Assembly: GCA_040753915.1 (NCBI GenBank)
Contig: JBFMDN010000071.1
Span: forward strand, 1-28,038
Source: JBFMDN01 sp040753915
GTDB taxonomy: Bacteria > Desulfobacterota > Desulfomonilia > Desulfomonilales > Desulfomonilaceae
Reading direction: 5' to 3'
Length of the DNA stretch: 28,038 bases
In this document: piece by piece, positions 23,714-28,038 of the stretch
How positions within the stretch are numbered: the first letter of the stretch is position 1
How the letters are laid out: each line of letters starts with the position of its first letter
Translations under genes and position numbers: made by a program
The notes under the pieces: model-generated
Seen by the model: the letters and a program-made list of their open reading frames with translations, nothing else
The model's database searches: none
What the model was told of the DNA's origin: nothing

Positions 23714-25090
23714 TCAGTGGAACCGTGAACGGCTTCCCTGATCCGCCGATCTGCTCTGACGCTTCCTGAACAAGAGCCTAATCGGCGCTCCACCAAAATC
23801 AAATGCTTCCCGAAGTCGGTTCTCGAGAAATCGCTTATAAGAGAAATGTATCGATTCAGGATAGTTGGCAAAAAACGCAAAGGTCGCAGGTTTTGTCCTC
23901 ACCTGGGAAGCATAGTAGATTTTGATTCTCTTCGTTTTCCGGTGCATGCCCGGAGGGTTACTTTCAATCACCCCATCCATGAATTTGTTGAGCTCTGCAG
24001 TGGGGACCCTCTTTGTGTACCGTGCGTACAGGTCCTCGATGAGCCCGAACAGCTTGGGAGCACGGGTGCCCTGCAGCGCTGAAATCGTTATGACGGGCGC
24101 GTGATCCAGATACCGTAAGGTTTCCCGGACCCTGATGGTATGGTCGTGAGCAGTCCGGCTATCTTTGGGCACGAGATCCCACTTGTTCAGGGCCAGTATC
24201 ACTCCACGGCCCTTCTCGTACGCGTACCCGGCTATTCGAGCATCCTGGTCGGTGACGCCTTCCACTGCGTCCAGGAGCACGATCACGATATCGGCTCGAT
24301 CGATACTACGGAACGCCTTGATGACACTATATTTCTCCACCCTGTCCACAATTTTCGACCTCCGCCTTACACCGGCTGTATCAATAAAGAGGTACTGCCG
24401 CCCGTAGTGCTTGACTATGGTATCAATGGGATCTCTCGTCGTGCCCGGCTCCGGATTTGCCACCAGTCGCTCTTCCCCTAGCAGGAGGTTGATGAGAGTC
24501 GATTTGCCCACATTGGGCCGGCCCACCACGGCTACTTTCGCCATCTCGACGGCCGCGTCCGCTTTAGAGACCTGTTGATCGTCGGGGATGTGCTGGGTGA
24601 GAGCGTCCAGAAAATCGCCCATGCCGTAGCCAGTCATGGCGCTCACCGGAAAGATCGGATCTATTCCGATGGCGTAGAAGTCAACCGCCAAATCCTCCTG
24701 TTTTTCCGAGTCTATCTTATTGACTACGTAGAATATCGTTTTGTTCGTTTGCTGAAGCGATCGAACAATTTCATGGTCGGAAGGCGTAACGCCAACCTTG
24801 CCGTCTCCCATAAAGACGATCACGTCCGCTTGCTCAATGGCCACCCTCGTTTGCGTCCGCATTTGAGAAAGAATGACGTCGTCGGTGGTAGGTTCGAACC
24901 CGCCGGTATCGACCACCGTAAAGACCTTGTCTCTCACGGTGACTTCCGCGTAGTGACGATCTCTGGTCAGGCCCGGGGTGTTCTCGACGATGGCCAGCCG
25001 CGCGCCGACCAACACGTTGAACATGGTTGATTTTCCGACATTGGGCCTTCCCACGAGCGCCACAAGAGTTTTAGACTTTTTGGCTGCCAT
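23714..25090 (-). CDS. der: Ribosome-assembly GTPase Der (EngA)
   Basis: A 458-residue protein with two tandem GTPase domains and a KH-like C-terminal domain, needed for 50S subunit maturation. G1 motifs are GRPNVGKS at 14-21 and again at 190-197. Both domains have DT-G switch motifs (DTGGFEPT; DTAGVRRR) and NKxD motifs (NKID; NKWD). The KH domain includes KRIKIYYASQVRTKPATFAFF. Length is normal. ATG at 25090 has AGGA close upstream. It probably shares a transcript with the Rel gene. Confidence 0.97.
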   Translation of the reverse strand: MAAKKSKTLVALVGRPNVGKSTMFNVLVGARLAIVENTPGLTRDRHYAEVTVRDKVFTVVDTGGFEPTTDDVILSQMRTQTRVAIEQADVIVFMGDGKVGVTPSDHEIVRSLQQTNKTIFYVVNKIDSEKQEDLAVDFYAIGIDPIFPVSAMTGYGMGDFLDALTQHIPDDQQVSKADAAVEMAKVAVVGRPNVGKSTLINLLLGEERLVANPEPGTTRDPIDTIVKHYGRQYLFIDTAGVRRRSKIVDRVEKYSVIKAFRSIDRADIVIVLLDAVEGVTDQDARIAGYAYEKGRGVILALNKWDLVPKDSRTAHDHTIRVRETLRYLDHAPVITISALQGTRAPKLFGLIEDLYARYTKRVPTAELNKFMDGVIESNPPGMHRKTKRIKIYYASQVRTKPATFAFFANYPESIHFSYKRFLENRLREAFDFGGAPIRLLFRKRQSRSADQGSRSRFH

Positions 25091-25157
25091 GCATCCTATA
25101 TATCACATTGAGGCTCCGGCGAGGGGTCAATATTCTAACCGCATGAGCGAGGAGCCG

Positions 25158-25202
25158 CAAGCACGATCATGCATTGCGAGGCTCCAACAGCCATCGTGCT
25201 TG
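25158..25202. repeat. Inverted repeat between divergent genes
   Basis: Perfect 10-bp arms CAAGCACGAT and ATCGTGCTTG lie 25 bases apart. The hairpin sits between the divergent der and lipoprotein genes. No T run follows on either strand, so it is not a classical terminator; it might be an operator or another REP unit. Confidence 0.5.
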
Positions 25203-25268
25203 TAAATTCGCTCATTTAGTGCTATTGTGTCTTCGTCATAGCGCAGCGGACAATGTCGAGCCCAACCC

Positions 25269-25817
25269 ATGAAAACCATTTCCAGATTCTCGATTTTCCT
25301 GATAGCGATCGCAGCTACTCTGGCCGTCGGGTGCGCGCCGGCACTGAAGTCAGCGAAACTCGACGCTCCTTCGGACCAAGGTCCGGCAGAGCAGTCCGCA
25401 CCGGCGACGGGCACAGAGCCAAGCCAGCCGCTACCTCCAGTCTCCCAGATTGAAAAGCCTCGTCCGCCTTTGGCGACCGGCCCTTCTCAGCAGCCGGGCC
25501 TCGGTAAGCCCGCCCCTCCGGCAACTCCGGGAGAGTCTCTCGAGCGGGAAGAGGTTAATAAAGCTGCTCTCGAGTTTGCCAAGGGCATTCCCGAGGTCCT
25601 GCACATCAAGACCTGCTTTTCAAAGATGTTTGGAGGATGGTACCTCGATCTTTTTATAAAAAAGACCAAGAAAACGGCAGCTATCCAAAACTATGCATGG
25701 AACCCCACCACAAGAGAGTGGGAAGTGAGCGTGAAAGCAAAGGAGATTCCGCTGAACGAGGTGGAGAATTACCTCAAGGGACAAGTGGGAGACGAGAAGT
25801 GCTCGATTTTGAAATGA
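25269..25817 (+). CDS. Putative lipoprotein
   Basis: A 182-residue exported protein. The N-terminus has a lipoprotein signal with a lipobox-like LAVGC, putting the lipidated Cys at 22. A Pro/Gln/Ala-rich linker (about 30-90) follows, then a globular part of about 85 residues with CFSKMFGGWYLDLFIKKTKKTAAIQNYAWNP reduced here to its start, CFSKMFGGWYLDLF. No family is recognised. ATG at 25269 has no clear ribosome binding site. It stands alone on the plus strand. Confidence 0.7.
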   Translation: MKTISRFSIFLIAIAATLAVGCAPALKSAKLDAPSDQGPAEQSAPATGTEPSQPLPPVSQIEKPRPPLATGPSQQPGLGKPAPPATPGESLEREEVNKAALEFAKGIPEVLHIKTCFSKMFGGWYLDLFIKKTKKTAAIQNYAWNPTTREWEVSVKAKEIPLNEVENYLKGQVGDEKCSILK

Positions 25818-26154
25818 CCTATGGTGGAGCGCATTAAGGATAGGTCGGAAGCCGATTATCAAACCGAGTCATTAGCGACAGCGTGAAAGCAACGGCAGCG
25901 CCCGACCATCGTGCTGGCCATAAGCCGGGAACTCCCCAAGCACGGATCGGATATCTCAATCCCTATTGTGACCACACGTCGACCGAAGGCTCATCGGCTT
26001 TCGACTACTGTGAATGCCACGCATGCTCAATGTGTGGCGGTATATCCCCCAGTTTGCGCTTTCCCTTACGACCCGCTTCTTTAGAGCGGTGCTCAGCGGG
26101 TCTCTGATTTCCAGCACCGGCCTCCTCGGTCGTGGCACCGATCTCTCACAGCCC
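25818..26154. other. Intergenic region between convergent genes
   Basis: 337 bp between the lipoprotein gene and the unknown 178-residue gene. A weak hairpin, GACCCGCT/AGCGGGTC (26070-26102, 17-base loop), is the only structure seen; no T run follows it. Confidence 0.45.
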
Positions 26155-26691
26155 CTACGGGCTCCCTTTTTGAGGAAGATCCGAAAACAGGTTGGGATTC
26201 CTTAGCTTTCCAGCTTTCCTAAGGATCTCGATGATCCTTCTTTTCATGAACGGCGTCAGGTCCTCTCTGAACCCAACCGGCCTTCCCCGACCCGCAACGT
26301 CCCACGGATAGGTCAGCGCAAAGGAAGTCCCTACCGGCCAGACGCGATACGACGCTCCAACTCTCACCAGATCCTTGAATTTCTCCACGTTGTCCGAAGC
26401 CAAATATTCGTCGATGGCCGGACCGTGCTCAAGGGTCTGGCGGGTCCGGCGCTGGAGAACCAGCTCCGGATACTTCTGTTCAAACTCGCGCAGAGCCTTT
26501 CCAAGGGCCTGGTCCAGGGCCTTCCCTTCCTCATAGTACCGGGAAAAAGCAAAGTGGCCAATCTCACTGTTGGGATCGGGAGTCAGAAGCCCCGAATACA
26601 CGGCGAGGTCCACCACTCTGCTGTAATAAATCCTGTACTTTTCCTCTTGGGAAAGGCGCTCAACTGGATGTACAGGATAATCCGACGTCAT
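26155..26691 (-). CDS. Hypothetical soluble protein
   Basis: A 178-residue protein, rich in charged and aromatic residues, without signal peptide or membrane helix. I recognise no domain. Visible segments are EEKYRIYYSRVVDLAVYSGL near the N-terminus, YPWDVAGRGRP near residue 130, and a basic helix FMKRRIIEILRKAGKL near the C-terminus. Its ATG overlaps the stop of the upstream exported-protein gene as ATGA, which supports both starts and coupled translation. Confidence 0.7.
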   Translation of the reverse strand: MTSDYPVHPVERLSQEEKYRIYYSRVVDLAVYSGLLTPDPNSEIGHFAFSRYYEEGKALDQALGKALREFEQKYPELVLQRRTRQTLEHGPAIDEYLASDNVEKFKDLVRVGASYRVWPVGTSFALTYPWDVAGRGRPVGFREDLTPFMKRRIIEILRKAGKLRNPNLFSDLPQKGSP

Positions 26692-27011
26692 CTCCGCCGT
26701 GCTTTACTCGAATAGACCCTGTCGGTGTCCGAGTCGATCCCATGGAGGATGGGAGCAACAAGGGGACAGGTAATGGGGCTCAGGATTGCCAGTGGAATGT
26801 CAAGAGCATAGGCCAAACCGTCCTCCACGTACTCGAGGACGGGCTTGCGCCCCTTGCAAACGACGGTACATTTGTTTTTCACATCGTAATTCGTGATTAC
26901 GGTTGTGCGGATCGGCTTGACTCCCCTGGCCGCTCCGTTCGCTGTTGCCGCAACGGGGGCCAGAAGAAAGGCTGCGATAACTGGGACGAGAATCCCTGGA
27001 AGGAAACGCAT
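26688..27011 (-). CDS. Exported protein of unknown function
   Basis: A 107-residue protein with a signal peptide (FLPGILVPVIAAFLLAP, likely cleaved after ATA). The mature part has KCTVVCKGRKP and a second hydrophobic stretch, ALDIPLAILSPITCPLVAPIL, which could insert in a membrane. I know no family for it. The start at 27011 has a near-perfect AGGAGGT seven bases upstream, and a promoter-like pair is placed 30-58 bases before the start. It is first in a two-gene unit with the 178-residue protein. Confidence 0.72.
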   Translation of the reverse strand: MRFLPGILVPVIAAFLLAPVAATANGAARGVKPIRTTVITNYDVKNKCTVVCKGRKPVLEYVEDGLAYALDIPLAILSPITCPLVAPILHGIDSDTDRVYSSKARRR

Positions 27012-27040
27012 TGAAGGAACCTCCTATCAAAAAGAAAGGG

Positions 27041-27069
27041 AATATCGTACCATATCAGCTAGTTGCCAA
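27041..27069 (-). promoter_or_regulatory. Sigma-70-like promoter for the 27011 gene
   Basis: On the minus strand, TTGGCA (27069-27064) and GATATT (27046-27041) are 17 bases apart, matching consensus at five and four of six positions. The start would fall near 27034, giving a leader of about 23 bases that holds the AGGAGGT site. Confidence 0.5.
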
Positions 27070-27273
27070 AAAATCAAGATAATCCTCTCGCAACCGGTGC
27101 TAACTGAGTACCGTTGTACGCAAATTTGGAGATATATCGGCTTCGTCATTCTCGGGGGCGAAGGGACCCGTCAGTCGCCAGGACGACGACGTGGGAAGTT
27201 GTGCTCGCTGCCTTTTGGGAGTCTGGCACGTGAAACTGTCTGACAACCGTTTTGGACGGGGACGTGTCGGTAG

Positions 27274-27293
27274 GGGCGCTGCGAGAAGCGCCC
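27274..27293. repeat. Short REP-like hairpin
   Basis: GGGCGCT and AGCGCCC pair over a six-base loop. No T run follows. Confidence 0.55.
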
Positions 27294-27398
27294 TGATTCT
27301 GGGTGGTCCACGAACCGCCTCTAGAGGAATGCTAGCCTATTCAGGCCCATTCCCGGATTGTGAGACAGTCTCATCTTGCCTGCCATCGTTCTCAATCA

Positions 27399-27415
27399 AC
27401 GGGCGAGACGCCCGT
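27399..27415. repeat. REP-like hairpin, second copy of the 5755-5771 unit
   Basis: ACGGGCG/CGCCCGT with loop AGA. It is preceded by ttctcaa and followed by ttct as at 5755-5771, which marks it as a dispersed repeat. Confidence 0.7.
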
Positions 27416-27751
27416 TCTCCTGGATTGTTGCCTAGGAAAGGGGATAGAGGGCAGACCACAGCGGGATGTGCATGGGTACGCGTTGACAGTGGCAGCGAGA
27501 GCGGTGTTCGGGAGAGAGCGGGTTTCCGACCCACCCTCAAGTCAAAACCTATCCCCACCCACTTCTGCGTGAATCGGTGCACCCTGGGGATTCTTTCCCT
27601 CAACCACCTCCGGGATTTGCTGCGCAGATCCCCCATCGCGCCATTGTCTGGCCGGTATGTCCCCGCGTCAAAGAAGGATCACTAGCAAGACGCCGGTGCT
27701 ACGAAATCACGCATTAAGCACCACGCGTGGGGTAAAACCTCGTGTAGAGAG

Positions 27752-27774
27752 CGGGCGGGTTTGAAACCCGCCCG
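27752..27774. repeat. GC-rich palindrome
   Basis: Nine pairs, CGGGCGGGT/ACCCGCCCG, close a TTGAA loop. A weak T-rich stretch (ctttgtcttg) follows on the plus strand. It may act as a terminator but looks more like a REP unit. Confidence 0.55.
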
Positions 27775-27814
27775 GGCCTTTGTCTTGTCCGTGAGAGCGT
27801 ATTTGTCGTGCTTC

Positions 27815-27906
27815 GTAAGCATTCACTTATGCGCGGCGGACAGAACAAAATCGTCAATGATTTCTGATAATCGATCCTCTCCTCCCGCTCAAGAGTGAAT
27901 GCTTAC
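27815..27906. repeat. 12-bp inverted repeat, possible small MITE
   Basis: Perfect arms GTAAGCATTCAC (27815-27826) and GTGAATGCTTAC (27895-27906) are separated by 68 bases. Both arms sit beside a cgtgcttc stretch. No gene lies inside. Confidence 0.6.
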
Positions 27907-27945
27907 CGTGCTTCACCCTAGATCGCGGGTCAAAAAAAGTGAAAA

Positions 27946-28014
27946 ACCTCGTTGTTCTTGAGAGATCAAGAAGATAGAATGCTTTTGTCAAAACGATTCT
28001 ATCACCAACGAGGT
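27946..28014 (+). promoter_or_regulatory. Three-way-junction 5' leader that covers a ribosome binding site
   Basis: Outer stem P1 is ACCTCGTTG (27946-27954) with CAACGAGGT (28006-28014). P2 is TTCTTGA/TCAAGAA (27955-27972) with a GAGA (GNRA) tetraloop. P3 is GATAGAAT/ATTCTATC (27973-28003), extended by TTTT/AAAA over a three-base loop. The helices abut with only two unpaired bases at the junction. The 3' strand of P1 includes GAGGT, the likely Shine-Dalgarno of the ATG at 28024, so folding would block translation. Confidence 0.6.
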
Positions 28015-28023
28015 GACGTGATT

Positions 28024-28038
28024 ATGACACAAGGGCTC
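28024..28038 (+). CDS. Start of an ORF cut by the window edge
   Basis: Five codons, MTQGL, after GAGGTGA seven bases upstream. Nothing more can be seen. The structured leader and the dense palindromes just before it suggest an insertion-sequence transposase, but the identity is a guess. Confidence 0.4.

Larger units (their letters stand above)
27012..27934. other. Repeat-rich region without recognised genes
   Basis: About 920 bp to the start of the leader structure. It holds a promoter (27041-27069), hairpins at 27274-27293, 27399-27415 and 27752-27774, a half copy of the 14086-14152 palindrome at 27687-27705, and an inverted repeat at 27815-27906. The ORFs seen here fall across repeats and show no domain or ribosome binding site. 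Confidence 0.55.

Noticed and set aside
24890..24910. GGTTCGAACCC resembling a tRNA T-loop
   Set aside because: It lies inside der and no cloverleaf forms around it.

Overview
The window looks like chromosomal DNA from a Gram-negative anaerobic bacterium, most likely a sulfate-reducing or syntrophic member of the Desulfobacterota (old Deltaproteobacteria). This is an inference from gene content: a four-cluster polyferredoxin, a DUF3536-type GH57 glycosidase, an ArsA/Get3-like ATPase, a QueG-like iron-sulfur protein, a PyrD-PyrK (NAD-linked) dihydroorotate dehydrogenase, 3-hydroxybutyryl-CoA dehydrogenase, and the def-fmt-htpX-rsmB cluster. Dispersed palindromic repeats fill many intergenic gaps. 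No rRNA, tRNA, CRISPR array or phage module was found. No species assignment is possible from sequence reading alone.

Left part (1-8.75 kb). A truncated repeat copy is followed by a polyferredoxin gene (minus). Divergent from it is a GH57 glycosidase (plus), which overlaps tail-to-tail with a DUF2062 membrane protein gene. Then come a HicB-HicA toxin-antitoxin pair in antitoxin-first order, a macrodomain protein, a two-gene minus-strand unit (ArsA-like ATPase plus a small membrane protein), and a divergent SAM methyltransferase whose 3' end contains a terminator for the opposite strand.

Middle part (9-18.2 kb), almost all minus strand. Protein and rRNA maturation genes def, fmt, htpX and rsmB sit together, with def and fmt overlapping. 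A small Pro/Cys-rich exported protein lies upstream. Next are a Cys-rich conserved protein plus 3-hydroxybutyryl-CoA dehydrogenase, a Nudix hydrolase plus a small acidic-loop protein, and a QueG-like ferredoxin-type protein. Two full copies of a roughly 200-bp element with terminal inverted repeats (MITE-like) lie in gaps here.

Right part (18.3-28 kb). A single-chain PyrD-PyrK fusion has its last codons inside a 21-bp inverted-repeat element. It is followed by a small exported protein, a zinc-dependent medium-chain dehydrogenase, a long Rel/SpoT (p)ppGpp enzyme and the ribosome-assembly GTPase Der. A lipoprotein-like gene and a two-gene unit of unknown function come next. The last kilobase has no long gene and is packed with palindromes. 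It ends in a predicted three-way-junction RNA leader whose closing stem covers the ribosome binding site of an ORF cut by the window edge; an insertion sequence is my best guess for that ORF.

The window is mostly housekeeping with accessory seams. The items most worth a second look are the 28-kb-end leader structure, the MITE-like family, the repeat-terminated PyrD-PyrK fusion, the terminator buried in the methyltransferase gene with the unexplained 420-bp region beside it, and the two small unknown gene pairs.
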